A DNA stretch of 64,000 nt from Bradyrhizobium japonicum USDA 6 (GTDB taxonomy: Bacteria; Pseudomonadota; Alphaproteobacteria; Rhizobiales; Xanthobacteraceae), in NCBI RefSeq assembly GCF_000284375.1, contig NC_017249.1, positions 8,797,001 to 8,861,000 on the forward strand, in the 5' to 3' direction. Position numbers and translations under genes: made by a program. The notes under the pieces were generated by a model. The model searched no databases. It had not been told where the DNA came from and saw only the letters and a list, made by a program, of their open reading frames with translations. Shown here piece after piece: positions 1 through 8,536 of the stretch. The first letter of the stretch is position 1. Each line of letters starts with the position of its first letter.

Positions 1-1
1 G

Positions 2-1417
2 ACCGAACCGCCGCCGCGGCGCCCCAAGGTAATCAAGACCAATCAGCAGCAGGTCCTTCTCTACGTCGTGCTGACCCTGCTGCTGTCGCTCGCTACCGTC
101 TGGGGCGGCCGCGCCATGCTGCACAATTCGGAGACGCTGACCTTTGCCGTCGGCCCCCCCAACAGCGACGAAGCGCTGTTCGCCGCCAAGCTCGCCACCT
201 TGCTGAAGAACAACGCCTCGCGCTTCCGGATCAAGATCGTCAACAACGCAGACAATGCCAAGGCGCTCGCACAGTTCGACCGCAAGCAGGCCGACCTCGC
301 CGTCCTTCGCACCGATACCAAGGTGCCGCTGCGGGCGCGCACGCTCGCCATCCTCGAGCACGATCTGGTGCTCCTGCTCGGTCCCGGCAACAAGAAGATC
401 AAATCGCTCGCCGAGTTGAAGAAGAAGAAGGTTGCCGTCCTCGCCGAGAACGAATCCTCGCTCGCCTTCGTCCGTAGCATCCTCGACATTCCCGACGGTC
501 CGGATGCCGCGAAGATCCAGATGGCGCCGCAGGGTGCAACGCTCGACAAGCTGTTCGCACCGGCGAGCGGCTTTGGCGCGGTGATCGCCATCGTCCATGC
601 CTCCAGGGCGGTGCGGGACAAGGCCTATGAGCAGGTCGCCAGGCGCGGCGGCTTCACGCTGAACGCGATCGACGAGGCCAAGGCGCTGGCGCGCAGGATT
701 CCTGGCATTTCCAGCGAGACGCTGACCGCGGGCACGCTGTCTGCGTCGCCGGAAATTCCCGACGACGACCTCGACACGATCGGGCTCGAATGGCTGCTGG
801 TCGCGCAATCCAGGATGTCGGCGGGCACGGCGGGGGAGCTCGCGCGCGTCGTCTATGAGAACAAATCCGCGCTCGGGCTCGACAACGGCTTCGCCAGCCG
901 AATCGAGCCGGCCTCCGTCGAGAAGGATGCCTACGTGATGGCGCATCAGGGGGCGGCCGACTACATCAACGACGACACCAAGTCGTTCATGGATAAGTAC
1001 AGCGACCTGATGTATCTGGGCGCCGCCGCGCTCAGCGTGATCGGCTCGATCTTCGCTGCGATCTACGCCAAGATCACCCGGATCGCGCCCGAGAAGGCTG
1101 GCGAGCTTTCCACCGCCGTCCTCGACATCGGCGAACGCATCGAGCACGCCCATTCTCTGGACCAGCTCGAATGTCTCCAGGATGAGCTGGAGGGCATTCT
1201 GCGCGGCGCCGTCATAGGTCTCAGGGACGGCACGATCAGTACCGACGGGCTCGACACCTTCAAGCTCGGCTACGAGTTCGTCCGCGACGAGATCGGCATG
1301 CGCCGCGACTATCTCAAACGCCACTGCGGCGAGGCCGACAAGGTCGCCCAGGATACGGCCCCTCCCCAGCAGGACGAGAGCAAGATCGTCGTGGTCAAGA
1401 CAGCTCAGAGTGCCTGA
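2..1417 (+). CDS. TAXI-family TRAP transporter solute-binding subunit (5' partial)
   Basis: The reading frame is open to the left edge, so the true start lies outside the window; 471 codons are visible. A hydrophobic anchor (about residues 17-36) is followed by a periplasmic-binding fold of the TAXI/NMT1 type, with stretches such as NSDEALFAAKLATLL and LGPGNKKIKSLAELKKKK. A second membrane segment (MYLGAAALSVIGSIFAAIYA, about positions 1010-1069) precedes a charged cytoplasmic tail of about 110 residues. The family captures organic acids for TRAP importers, but a membrane-anchored form with a C-terminal tail may be a sensor-like variant. No TRAP permease gene is visible in the window, and the substrate cannot be read from sequence. 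Confidence 0.8.
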   Translation, partial: TEPPPRRPKVIKTNQQQVLLYVVLTLLLSLATVWGGRAMLHNSETLTFAVGPPNSDEALFAAKLATLLKNNASRFRIKIVNNADNAKALAQFDRKQADLAVLRTDTKVPLRARTLAILEHDLVLLLGPGNKKIKSLAELKKKKVAVLAENESSLAFVRSILDIPDGPDAAKIQMAPQGATLDKLFAPASGFGAVIAIVHASRAVRDKAYEQVARRGGFTLNAIDEAKALARRIPGISSETLTAGTLSASPEIPDDDLDTIGLEWLLVAQSRMSAGTAGELARVVYENKSALGLDNGFASRIEPASVEKDAYVMAHQGAADYINDDTKSFMDKYSDLMYLGAAALSVIGSIFAAIYAKITRIAPEKAGELSTAVLDIGERIEHAHSLDQLECLQDELEGILRGAVIGLRDGTISTDGLDTFKLGYEFVRDEIGMRRDYLKRHCGEADKVAQDTAPPQQDESKIVVVKTAQSA

Positions 1418-1541
1418 CCTGTCGATTTGACGGGTCTCGCAGCGGCACCTTGCCGGCATTTCCCGTGAATCTCCCGGCCGAATCCGGGAACCGTCCCCGG
1501 TCCACAACCGTTTGCTCCCGGATACAACCGGAGCACGCGCG

Positions 1542-1759
1542 ATGCGTACACTCCTCGTCATCATCCTTCTGGGCATGCTGGTGGCGGCTGGATATTTCGC
1601 CTATTCCGCAATGGCGGTCGAGGGCGAGCCGATCCCGACGGAAGGCTATGTGGCATTGGCGCTGGGGGCGGGTTTCGCCATCGTCGTCGGCGTCGGCCTG
1701 ATGATGTTGCTTTTTTCAGCAGCCGCCGCGGCTACGACGAGCCGCCGCATTTCAGGTAG
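1542..1759 (+). pseudogene. small two-helix membrane protein, apparent -1 frameshift in a T6 run
   Basis: Starting at ATG 1542 (MRTLLVIILLGMLVAAGYFA) the product has two hydrophobic helices and runs to MMLLF at a run of six T (1711-1716). In the direct frame the protein then dissolves into low-quality proline/arginine-rich sequence to 2036. If one T is added, the frame continues as FFSSRRGYDEPPHFR and stops at TAG 1757-1759, giving a compact protein of about 72 residues with a basic/acidic tail. That ending is far more protein-like, so I read this as a one-base loss (sequencing error or mutation). Function is unknown; it lies between the TRAP receptor and the K+ channel gene. Confidence 0.55.
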
Positions 1760-1899
1760 CGCCCCGGATCCACCACGGCACCGGGCTCGATGCTGCGGGC
1801 AGCCCCTGCCCGTCGTTGACGGCTCCCGCCCGGGCGGGCACTTTGGCGGTGGCGTCCCAGCCGGGACCCAGAGAGACACGATCGAGCCCGCCTTCCCGC

Positions 1900-3009
1900 A
1901 TGTCCAAGCCGCTGATCCCCGCACTGGCCCAGTTCGTGGCCGCCACGGCCGGCCGCAACATGACCAAGGCGGCCTATGCCGCGGTCGGCCTCGGCGTGCT
2001 CAGCATGGTGCTGCTGACGGTCAACCCGGCCTATGAGACGGCGTCCCGCTGGGTCGACGCCCTGCTATGGGCCTGCCTCGTCTATTTCGTGTTCGAATGG
2101 GTGGTCCGGCTGCGCCACATGGCACAAACGGGGCGCCTGTCGCTCTACATGACCTCCTCTGCCGGAGTGGTCGATGCTCTGGGCGCGCTGGCCGTGCCGG
2201 TCGCGCTCCTGATCGGCATCGAGGCGAAGACGGCGTGGCTGCTCAGCGTGCTCTGGGTGATGAAGGTGGTGCCGGGCATTCCGGGCCTGCGGCAGCTGCG
2301 CCGGGTGCTGGTGCTGGAATCGGGGCCGCTGGTCAGCGTGCTCGTGATCTTCCTGATGGTGGTGTTCCTCGCTTCCGTCGCCGAATATTTCCTGGAACGG
2401 GACGTGCAGCCGCAGACATTCGGCAGCGTCCCCGCCGCGCTGTGGTGGGCTGTCGTCACGCTGACGACGACGGGCTATGGCGACGTGGTGCCGGTGACGC
2501 CGCTGGGGCGCATGGTGGCGGCGATGGTGATGATCTCGGGCCTCGGCGTGTTCGGGCTGTGGACCGGTATCCTGGCGACCGGCTTTGCCGCCGAGACCCG
2601 CCGCGACAACTTTCTCAAGACCTGGGAATCCGTCAGCAAGGTGCCGTTCTTCGCCGCACTCGGGCCGGCGGCGATCGCCGACGTCACCCACATGCTGCGG
2701 ACCATGGAGCTGCCGGCGCGCACCATGATCATCCGCAAGGGCGCGCAGGGCGACTGCATGTATTTCATCGCCGCCGGCGAGGTCGAGGTCGACCTGCCCG
2801 GCAAGAAGGTCCAGCTCGGCGAGGGCGCGTTCTTCGGCGAGATGGCGCTGCTCGGCAACAACAAGCGCGGCGCCAACGTCTCGACCACGAAGGTGTCGCG
2901 GCTGCTGGTGCTCGACCTCGTCGACTTCCGCGTGCTGATGGCGCGGCACCCCGATCTCGCCGAGACCATCGATGCGGAAGCCAAGCGCCGCACACTCGAA
3001 AACAAATAA
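1900..3009 (+). CDS. cyclic-nucleotide-gated potassium channel, mlotiK1 type
   Basis: The protein has 369 residues from ATG 1900 (MSKPLIPAL); longer in-frame starts upstream add arginine/proline-rich sequence and are rejected. It has an S1-S6-like membrane part (about residues 25-230) with the K+ selectivity filter TTTGYGD at 189-195, a short linker, and a C-terminal cyclic-nucleotide-binding domain (about 250-355). The phosphate-binding cassette FGEMALLGNNKRGANV is intact, including the arginine (about R323) that contacts the nucleotide phosphate in this family. There is no voltage-sensor arginine series, as in Mesorhizobium loti MloK1. It probably opens on cAMP binding. The next gene begins 12 bases after the stop. 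Confidence 0.9.
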   Translation: MSKPLIPALAQFVAATAGRNMTKAAYAAVGLGVLSMVLLTVNPAYETASRWVDALLWACLVYFVFEWVVRLRHMAQTGRLSLYMTSSAGVVDALGALAVPVALLIGIEAKTAWLLSVLWVMKVVPGIPGLRQLRRVLVLESGPLVSVLVIFLMVVFLASVAEYFLERDVQPQTFGSVPAALWWAVVTLTTTGYGDVVPVTPLGRMVAAMVMISGLGVFGLWTGILATGFAAETRRDNFLKTWESVSKVPFFAALGPAAIADVTHMLRTMELPARTMIIRKGAQGDCMYFIAAGEVEVDLPGKKVQLGEGAFFGEMALLGNNKRGANVSTTKVSRLLVLDLVDFRVLMARHPDLAETIDAEAKRRTLENK

Positions 3010-3021
3010 ATGGAGACAAGA

Positions 3022-3807
3022 ATGTCGGACACAGCCGACGCAGCCTCAGGCCCCGTGCTCGAACGTGACGGCGCACGCGCCACCATCCGCCTCAACCGGC
3101 CCAAACATCTCAACCGGCTCCAGGCCGAGGATCTCGGCGAGCTGGTCAGGCTTTTCGACCGGATCGAGGCCGATCCTGATATCCGCGTGCTGGTGCTGAC
3201 CGGCACGGGGCGGGCCTTCTCGGCGGGCTATGACCTCAACTCGGTTGCCGAGCGCGCGGTCAGCGCCAACGAGCAGCAGAGCGCGGGCTCGGCGTTCGAG
3301 GTCGTCGTCAACCGGCTGGAGGATCTCGGCGTGCCGACGATCTGCCGGCTCAATGGCGGCGTCTATGGCGGGTCGACCGACCTCGCGCTCGCCTGCGATT
3401 TCCGCATCGGCGTCGACACCGCCGAGATGTTTATGCCGGCGGCGCGGCTCGGGCTGCACTACTACAGAAGCGGCATCAAGCGTTACGTGACGCGGCTCGG
3501 CCTCGACAATGCGAAGAAGCTGTTCCTCACCGCGCAGAAGATCAGCGCGCCGGAGATGCTGCGGATCGGCTATCTCACCGCCATGGTGCCGGTGGATTTC
3601 CTCGACGAGGAGGTCGACAAGCTCGCCAACATCCTCGCCGGCAACGCGCCGCGGGCAATGGCCGGCATGAAGCGCGCCATCAACGAATTCGCTCGTGGCG
3701 AATTGGACGAAGCGGCCGCCGATCAGCGCCACCGCGAGAGCATGCGCGGCGACGAGATCAAGGAGGGTATCAAGGCGTTCGCGGCAAAACGGCCGCCAAA
3801 ATTCTGA
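3022..3807 (+). CDS. enoyl-CoA hydratase/isomerase family protein
   Basis: Crotonase-fold protein of 261 residues. An in-frame ATG at 3010 immediately follows the upstream stop, but GGAG at 3012-3015 is well placed for ATG 3022 (MSDTADAAS), so I use 3022. The oxyanion-hole segment FSAGYDLNSV and the later CDFRIGVD/GLHYYRSGIKRY region are typical of the superfamily. The second catalytic acidic residue is not obvious, so the exact reaction (hydration, isomerisation or other acyl-CoA chemistry) cannot be assigned. The gene is possibly co-transcribed with the upstream channel gene (12-bp gap) without functional link. Confidence 0.85.
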   Translation: MSDTADAASGPVLERDGARATIRLNRPKHLNRLQAEDLGELVRLFDRIEADPDIRVLVLTGTGRAFSAGYDLNSVAERAVSANEQQSAGSAFEVVVNRLEDLGVPTICRLNGGVYGGSTDLALACDFRIGVDTAEMFMPAARLGLHYYRSGIKRYVTRLGLDNAKKLFLTAQKISAPEMLRIGYLTAMVPVDFLDEEVDKLANILAGNAPRAMAGMKRAINEFARGELDEAAADQRHRESMRGDEIKEGIKAFAAKRPPKF

Positions 3808-4242
3808 TCACGCCCGCTGCGACCGCATCGCGCGCACCTGTGTGAGCTTGGGATCGCGGACGAGCACCTGGTAGCGCTTGCTGTCGACGGCGTAAATCGC
3901 GATCCGGCCCTCACTGTCGGCATGAACGCCCCAGCCGAAGCGCTTGCCCAGGCTCGACGCCCTCATGCAGGCCTGCCCCCGGGAGAAGAACGCTTCACGA
4001 GCCGCACGCTTCTCCGTCTTCGTCGCCTTCGCATCGAGCTCGCGTCCCGGCGCGGACGTCGCGAAGATCACGTCGTCGGACGTGTGCTTGTAGGGTGCCT
4101 TGGTGATCATCTCGTATTGCAGGCACGCCACCGTCGGCTTTCCCGCGCGCAGCGGCGGCTCCTCGCCGGTATGCGCGGGACAGTCTTCAGCCACCCGGAT
4201 GAAGGTGTTGAAGCAGTTGGTCGTGTGGATCGAGTTTGTCAT
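3808..4242 (-). CDS. DUF6157 family protein
   Basis: Product of 144 residues beginning MTNSIHTTNCFNTFIRVAEDCP; the AGGG about 7 bases upstream favours this ATG (4242) over the in-frame ATG at 4263. The HTTN.FNTFI.VAEDCP start, the TVACLQYEMI and YKHTSDDVIF segments and the basic C-terminus match the DUF6157 family as I know it. It is a small soluble protein of unknown function. It follows the glutathione S-transferase gene by 17 bp on the same strand, so the two are probably one transcript controlled from the palindromic promoter region at 4945-4973. Confidence 0.75.
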   Translation of the reverse strand: MTNSIHTTNCFNTFIRVAEDCPAHTGEEPPLRAGKPTVACLQYEMITKAPYKHTSDDVIFATSAPGRELDAKATKTEKRAAREAFFSRGQACMRASSLGKRFGWGVHADSEGRIAIYAVDSKRYQVLVRDPKLTQVRAMRSQRA

Positions 4243-4259
4243 CTGCAACCCTGGATCAT

Positions 4260-4904
4260 TCAACCACCTGCAGCCGCGGCATGCTGCGCCGCCATCTCAT
4301 CGTCGGCGGCATTGATCCGCTGGAACGCAGGCCGCGAGGTCATGCGTTCGGCATAACGAACGAATTCGTCTTTCTTCGGCACGATGCCGAACATCATCGT
4401 CCAGCTGAACGCGACACCCCACAAGATATCGGCGGCCGTCATCCGCTCGCCGAGCAGATACGGCCCCTTCGATAATTGCGTCTCGAGCGCGCCCAGCATG
4501 GTGTCGTAATCGGCGTAGGGCGACTGCATGATCGGCGCCGGCTCGCGCTGCATGAACTTGTCGATCAAGGCCGGCTCGAACGATGCGCCGTAATAGGCGA
4601 TCCAGCGCAGGTAGGGACCGCGCAGCGGGTCGTTCAGCGCGGGCGTCAGCCCCGCCTGCGGAAACAGATCGGCGAGATAGATAGTGATCGCGACCTGCTC
4701 GGTCACCAGCGCCTCACCGTGGCGGACCGCCGGCACCTTGCCGAGCGGATTGATGGCGAGGTAGGCGCCCTGGCGCTGTTCGCCGGCCTTCATGTTGAGG
4801 ACGTGGAGATCGTAGGGCGCGCCCAGCTCCTCCAGCAGCACCCGCGTGCCGGTGGCGCGGCTTTGCGGCGAATAATACAGGGTGATGCGGTTTTGATCGG
4901 TCAT
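4260..4904 (-). CDS. glutathione S-transferase family protein
   Basis: Soluble protein of 214 residues. The N-terminal thioredoxin-like half (1-80) contains YYSPQSRATGTRVLLEELG and the cis-proline/glutathione-binding segment LGKVPAVRHGEALVTEQVAI. The all-helical half (90-205) carries the usual YLLGERMTAADILWGVAF N-capping motif. A Ser or Tyr near residues 10-14 is the likely glutathione-activating residue. It is divergently transcribed from the WYL regulator at 4985, with a perfect palindrome between them, so repression by that regulator is a reasonable inference. The substrate is unknown. Confidence 0.88.
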   Translation of the reverse strand: MTDQNRITLYYSPQSRATGTRVLLEELGAPYDLHVLNMKAGEQRQGAYLAINPLGKVPAVRHGEALVTEQVAITIYLADLFPQAGLTPALNDPLRGPYLRWIAYYGASFEPALIDKFMQREPAPIMQSPYADYDTMLGALETQLSKGPYLLGERMTAADILWGVAFSWTMMFGIVPKKDEFVRYAERMTSRPAFQRINAADDEMAAQHAAAAGG

Positions 4905-4944
4905 AACACGTCTCCATCTGGCCGGCGATGGCGCTTATAGCGGA

Positions 4945-4973
4945 CCATACCTGACATCCTGTGTCAGGTATGG
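4945..4973. promoter_or_regulatory. perfect 12-bp inverted repeat in a divergent promoter (probable operator)
   Basis: CCATACCTGACA (4945-4956) is followed by 5 bases and its exact complement TGTCAGGTATGG (4962-4973). It lies in the 80-bp gap between the GST gene (start 4904, minus) and the WYL-domain regulator (start 4985, plus), and its right arm ends 11 bases before the regulator's ATG. The position and symmetry are what is expected for the binding site of a dimeric HTH regulator controlling both genes. Confidence 0.65.
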
Positions 4974-4984
4974 TTTAAGGGATC

Positions 4985-5968
4985 ATGCGCGCGAGCAGAA
5001 TGTTGTCGATTCTCACCACCCTTCAGGCCAGGGGGCAGGTCACTGCGCCCGAGCTCGCGGAAGCCTGCGAGGTCTCGGTGCGCACGATCTATCGCGACAT
5101 CGATGCACTCGCGGCGTCCGGCGTCCCTGTCTACGCCGACCGTGGCGCGGAGGGTGGCTATCGCCTGCTCGACGGTTATCGCGTGCGTTTGAACGGCCTG
5201 TCGCAGAACGAGGCGGAGGCCCTGTTCCTTGCGGGACTGCCGGGGCCGGCCGCGGCGCTCGGGCTGGATGCGGCGATGATCGCCGCGCAGAACAAGCTCA
5301 TGGCGGCACTTCCTGCCAACCTTCGCGAAGACGCCGGGCGGATGCAGGAGCGTTTTCACCTGGACGCACCCGGCTGGTTCGGCGAGACGGAAGAACCCAA
5401 ACATCTTCGCTCCATCGCCGGCGCGGCTCTGCGCGGGACGCTGATCAAGATCCGCTACCAGAGCTGGCGCGCGGAGAAGCAGCGCCGCGTCGCACCGCTC
5501 GGGCTCGTGCTGAAGGGCGGCAGCTGGTATCTCGCAGGCCAAGTCGACGGCAGCGTGCGCACCTATCGTGTCGCGCGCGTGCTGGACTGCACCGCGCTCG
5601 ACGACCGCTTCGATCGCCCCGCCGCGTTCGATCTCGCCGCCTATTGGCAGGCAGCGACGCTTCGCCTCGAAGCCGAGATGCATCCCAATGTCGCGATCGT
5701 GCGGCTGTCGCCGTTCGGCGTCAAACTGCTCGACGCGCTGAGCCAGCCTTACGTCAAGGCGCGCACGCAGCTTGCAGAGACCATCGATGCGGACGGCTGG
5801 CGCATCGCGCGCGTGCCGACCGGCAAGACGTCATGGCACGCCGCGGCCGAATTGTTGCGGCTCGGGCCCGAGGCCGAAGTGCTGGAGCCCGCCGATCTCC
5901 GCGAGAAGATGGCGGAGATGACGCAGGCGATGGCTGCGCGCTATCGCGCAGCGGCGCGAAAAGCCTGA
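4985..5968 (+). CDS. YafY-type transcriptional regulator (HTH_11 + WYL domains)
   Basis: Regulator of 327 residues. The N-terminal winged HTH (about 1-60: MLSILTTLQARGQVTAPELAEACEVSVRTIYRDIDALAASG) is followed by a WYL domain (about 130-220: IKIRYQSWRAEKQRRVAPLGLVLKGGSWYLAGQ) and a C-terminal WCX-like extension. WYL domains are ligand- or nucleic-acid-sensing modules. The gene is divergent from a glutathione S-transferase and overlaps the regulatory palindrome at 4945-4973, so autoregulation and control of the GST are likely. Confidence 0.88.
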   Translation: MRASRMLSILTTLQARGQVTAPELAEACEVSVRTIYRDIDALAASGVPVYADRGAEGGYRLLDGYRVRLNGLSQNEAEALFLAGLPGPAAALGLDAAMIAAQNKLMAALPANLREDAGRMQERFHLDAPGWFGETEEPKHLRSIAGAALRGTLIKIRYQSWRAEKQRRVAPLGLVLKGGSWYLAGQVDGSVRTYRVARVLDCTALDDRFDRPAAFDLAAYWQAATLRLEAEMHPNVAIVRLSPFGVKLLDALSQPYVKARTQLAETIDADGWRIARVPTGKTSWHAAAELLRLGPEAEVLEPADLREKMAEMTQAMAARYRAAARKA

Positions 5969-6106
5969 CAGCGGCGCATTTCGCCGAAGCCCACGAAACA
6001 TTCCTGAAACACGATTCCTGCCTCGCGCCCTGAACGCGTTCGCGTCTCGGCCCGACGGAGAAGCAGGGACACAACAACGGCCTTAGCGCCACACTGGAGA
6101 ATGAAA

Positions 6107-6340
6107 ATGTTTCGTAAGCTTGCTCTTGGTCTGATCGCTGCTGGTTCGCTCGGTGCTGCCGCTCTCGCGCCCACCGCGGCTTCGGCCCACGGCTTCCATC
6201 ATCACTGGGGTCCCGGCTGGGGTTTTGGCGGCGTCTACGTCAACACCGGCGTCAGCAACTGCTACCAGGAGCGCGTCGTCCGGACCCGCCATGGCCTGCG
6301 CGTCCGCGTCGTGAATGTCTGCGCCTACGGGATCTACTGA
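6107..6340 (+). CDS. small secreted protein of unknown function
   Basis: GGAG at 6096-6099 is 7 bases from ATG 6107, favouring it over ATG 6101; this gives 77 residues. A classic signal peptide (MFRKLALGLIAAGSLGAAAL...ASA) with cleavage near APTAASA-HG precedes a short mature peptide rich in His, Gly and Trp (HGFHHHWGPGWGFGG). Two cysteines (SNC and VNVC) could form a disulphide. The HHH/HxxW cluster might bind metal, but nothing proves it. The gene ends just before a good hairpin terminator (6357-6389). Confidence 0.7.
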   Translation: MFRKLALGLIAAGSLGAAALAPTAASAHGFHHHWGPGWGFGGVYVNTGVSNCYQERVVRTRHGLRVRVVNVCAYGIY

Positions 6341-6356
6341 TATCTGACGTCCTCGA

Positions 6357-6389
6357 CAAAGCTCCGGTCGCAGTGCGGCCGGAGCTTTG
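6357..6389. terminator. hairpin terminator between convergent genes
   Basis: CAAAGCTCCGG (6357-6367) pairs perfectly with CCGGAGCTTTG (6379-6389) around an 11-base loop. It lies between the small secreted protein gene (ends 6340) and the convergent desaturase gene (ends 6397) and could serve both strands; the T-rich tail is short on each side. Confidence 0.7.
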
Positions 6390-6396
6390 CATTGGG

Positions 6397-7347
6397 TTAA
6401 CCAATCTGCCGATGCCGGCGAAACCAGGCCCAGGTCTCGCGCGTCGTCCTGATATAGCCACGGCCGCGATGGACGATCTCGCCGTCGACGATCTCGTTCA
6501 GCTTCGGCAGCGCGTGGAACGGGATCGAGGGATAGGCGTGGTGCTCGACATGGTAGGGCATGTTCCACGCGAACCATTTGACGATCGCGCTGGTGTAGGT
6601 GGTGCGCGTGTTCTGGAAGGCGCTGCGGGTGCGGTCGCAGCCGGTGTGCTCGGCATAGAGATAGGGCCGCAGGAAGGACTGCCCGATCATCAGCGGAACG
6701 ATCCAGACCCAGAGCAGCAGCGCGGAGGAAAACCAAAGCGAGAGCGCGAGCAGCAACGCATAGAGCCCGGCGTAGGCGCGCGCCTCGCGCGCGATGGTGG
6801 CGCGCTTGTTTTCGGGAATCCAGGGCACGGTGACCTTGCCGGTGACGGCGTGGCCGAGCATCAACCGGAGGCGGCCGGCGACCTGAAGCAGGCCACTATA
6901 GGCGAGCGCGAGTTGCGTGTCGGATGTCGGCTTCACGCCGACGATCAGCTCCGGGTCCTTGTCCGGATCCTGGGTGTAGCGGTGATGGTCCCAGTGAAAC
7001 AGGCAGTAATATTCGTAAGGTTGTCCGATGATGAAGGCCGAGGGATAGCCGACCGCAAGGTTGAGGCCACGGCTCCTGAACGCGGTCTTGTGCGCGGTCT
7101 CGTGCAGCGCCATGAACAGGAAGGCGACGAAATAGCCCTGCACCGCCATCAGCGGCAGCGCCCACAACACGCCCCAGGCTGAAGAGACCTTCCAGACCAG
7201 CGCGCCGACCAGCACGACCAGGCCGTAATGGCTGAGACTTTTCGCGGCCCCCCTGAGATTGGATCGCACCGACAATTCACGCAGCATCGCCGGTGTCAGC
7301 GGCTTCAGGCGATGGCCGGGCTCTGAAACGGTCGCGTCAGTCATCAT
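6397..7347 (-). CDS. fatty acid desaturase family membrane protein
   Basis: Integral membrane di-iron enzyme of 316 residues. The three histidine boxes are visible: HETAH (about residue 92), HWDHHRYTQD (about 118) and HVEHHAYPSIP (about 262). Hydrophobic segments lie around 45-85 and 190-225. ATG 7347 and ATG 7344 are equally possible starts. Desaturases of this type introduce a double bond or hydroxyl into lipid acyl chains or carotenoid-like substrates; the exact one is not evident. It lies 12 bp downstream of the MetX-like hydrolase gene and is probably co-transcribed. Confidence 0.88.
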   Translation of the reverse strand: MMTDATVSEPGHRLKPLTPAMLRELSVRSNLRGAAKSLSHYGLVVLVGALVWKVSSAWGVLWALPLMAVQGYFVAFLFMALHETAHKTAFRSRGLNLAVGYPSAFIIGQPYEYYCLFHWDHHRYTQDPDKDPELIVGVKPTSDTQLALAYSGLLQVAGRLRLMLGHAVTGKVTVPWIPENKRATIAREARAYAGLYALLLALSLWFSSALLLWVWIVPLMIGQSFLRPYLYAEHTGCDRTRSAFQNTRTTYTSAIVKWFAWNMPYHVEHHAYPSIPFHALPKLNEIVDGEIVHRGRGYIRTTRETWAWFRRHRQIG

Positions 7348-7359
7348 CGAAGGCTCGTC

Positions 7360-8379
7360 CTATTTGCTGAGAAGCTCTGCGACCTCGGCCTTGAGGAAGG
7401 CCTGGTCGCGCGGATTGTTGACGGGGTTGCCGGCGCGATGGCCGTGCTGCGACGGAATCGGATGCAGTACCGCCGATTTTGCGTTGATCAGCCTGCCGAG
7501 CTCGTCCTCGTTGTCGCGAGCGTCGAAATAGCGGTCGGTCGCACCCGGCATCAGCAGCATATGCGCCTTGATCGCGGCCAGCGCCCGACCGAGGTCGCCA
7601 TCGAATGACGCGCAACGACTGATGTCACCGCGCTGCCAGATTCCGGCTTGCGCGAGGAGATCATTGGCGTCACGCCGGGCAAAGGTCGCGTCCCAGTTCC
7701 GGACCAGATAATCCTCGAGCGAGGTGAAGCCCGCCTCGCGCCACAGCTCGTCGCGGTAGAAGCCGTGCGACATCGCCCAGCCGGCATAGACGCGTCCCAT
7801 GGCGCGATAGCCGGCAACGGGCTTCTCGACGAAGCGACCGTCGCGGAAGGCGGGATCACCGGTCAGCGCGGCCTTCACGCTTTCGAGGAAGACGTAATTA
7901 TAGGGCGCACATCGCGCACTGCCGCAGACCACCGCGGCCCGCACGACCATGTCGGGGTGCAGCGCCGCCCAGTGATAGGTCTGCATGCCGCCCATCGACC
8001 AGCCATAGACCAGCGCGAGCTTTGTGATGCCGAAGCGCTCGGTCAGCAGCCGGTGCTGGATCGCAATGGCGTCGTGATAGGTGATTTGCGGGAATGGCGC
8101 CTCGCCAGAATTCGACGGCGAGGACGACAGGCCGTTGCCGAACAGGTTCGGGATGATGATGAAGTAGCGCGTAGGGTCGAGCACGCCATCGGGCCCGATC
8201 AGCCATTCCGTGTCGTAGTGTTGGGCGCTGAACGAGGTCGGGTAGAGGATAACGTTGTCCCTGGCGGGACTGAGGGTGCCGTAGGTCTTGTAGGCGAGCT
8301 TCATCGCGGGGGAGACGGCGCCGGACTGAAGCGTGACGTCGCCGGCCTCGAATATCTCGTAGTCGCGCTGCCCGGTCAT
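7360..8379 (-). CDS. alpha/beta-fold hydrolase of the homoserine O-acetyltransferase (MetX-like) group
   Basis: Protein of 339 residues with the nucleophile elbow GWSMGG (about 127-132), a late aspartate in MLLMPGATDRYFDARDNE and a histidine in PIPSQHGHRAGN, forming a Ser-Asp-His triad. Layout and the opening AGDVTLQSG...LAYKTYGTLSPARDNVILYPTSFSA match MetX-like acyltransferase/hydrolases. Genuine MetX is longer (about 370-400 residues) and usually sits with metW or methionine genes, absent here, so a hydrolase role is as likely. It lies upstream of the desaturase in the same transcript. Confidence 0.82.
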   Translation of the reverse strand: MTGQRDYEIFEAGDVTLQSGAVSPAMKLAYKTYGTLSPARDNVILYPTSFSAQHYDTEWLIGPDGVLDPTRYFIIIPNLFGNGLSSSPSNSGEAPFPQITYHDAIAIQHRLLTERFGITKLALVYGWSMGGMQTYHWAALHPDMVVRAAVVCGSARCAPYNYVFLESVKAALTGDPAFRDGRFVEKPVAGYRAMGRVYAGWAMSHGFYRDELWREAGFTSLEDYLVRNWDATFARRDANDLLAQAGIWQRGDISRCASFDGDLGRALAAIKAHMLLMPGATDRYFDARDNEDELGRLINAKSAVLHPIPSQHGHRAGNPVNNPRDQAFLKAEVAELLSK

Positions 8380-8481
8380 GCGTCCAACTCCCGCTCACGC
8401 GGCCGCTGCATGCGCCCGCCGAGACAACGATGCATCGTTCGTGCCGGACCAGCAAACGCATCGTTGCGCCGCGCTTAATAT

Positions 8482-8498
8482 CTGTACTTATAGTACAG
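8482..8498. promoter_or_regulatory. short palindrome upstream of the hydrolase/desaturase unit
   Basis: CTGTAC (8482-8487), five A/T bases, then GTACAG (8493-8498). It sits in a locally AT-rich patch about 105-120 bases before the start of the alpha/beta hydrolase gene (8379, minus) and after the MBL gene's end (8537). Candidate operator or promoter element; no regulator gene is adjacent. Confidence 0.35.
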
Positions 8499-8536
8499 TT
8501 ATTAGGTCAGAACAAGGGGGTTTTGGTCGTCCCGCG

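Noticed and set aside
1416-1436. Possible terminator after the TRAP gene (GACCTGTC/GACGGGTC)
   Set aside because: Stem needs a G-U pair and no U tract follows; too weak to call.
1816-1899. N-terminal extension of the K+ channel (MTAPARAGTLAVASQ)
   Set aside because: Arg/Pro-rich, no family match; ATG 1900 fits MloK1-type length.
7360-8379. Calling the alpha/beta hydrolase a true homoserine acetyltransferase (metX)
   Set aside because: Shorter than MetX and no metW or methionine genes nearby; only the family is supported.
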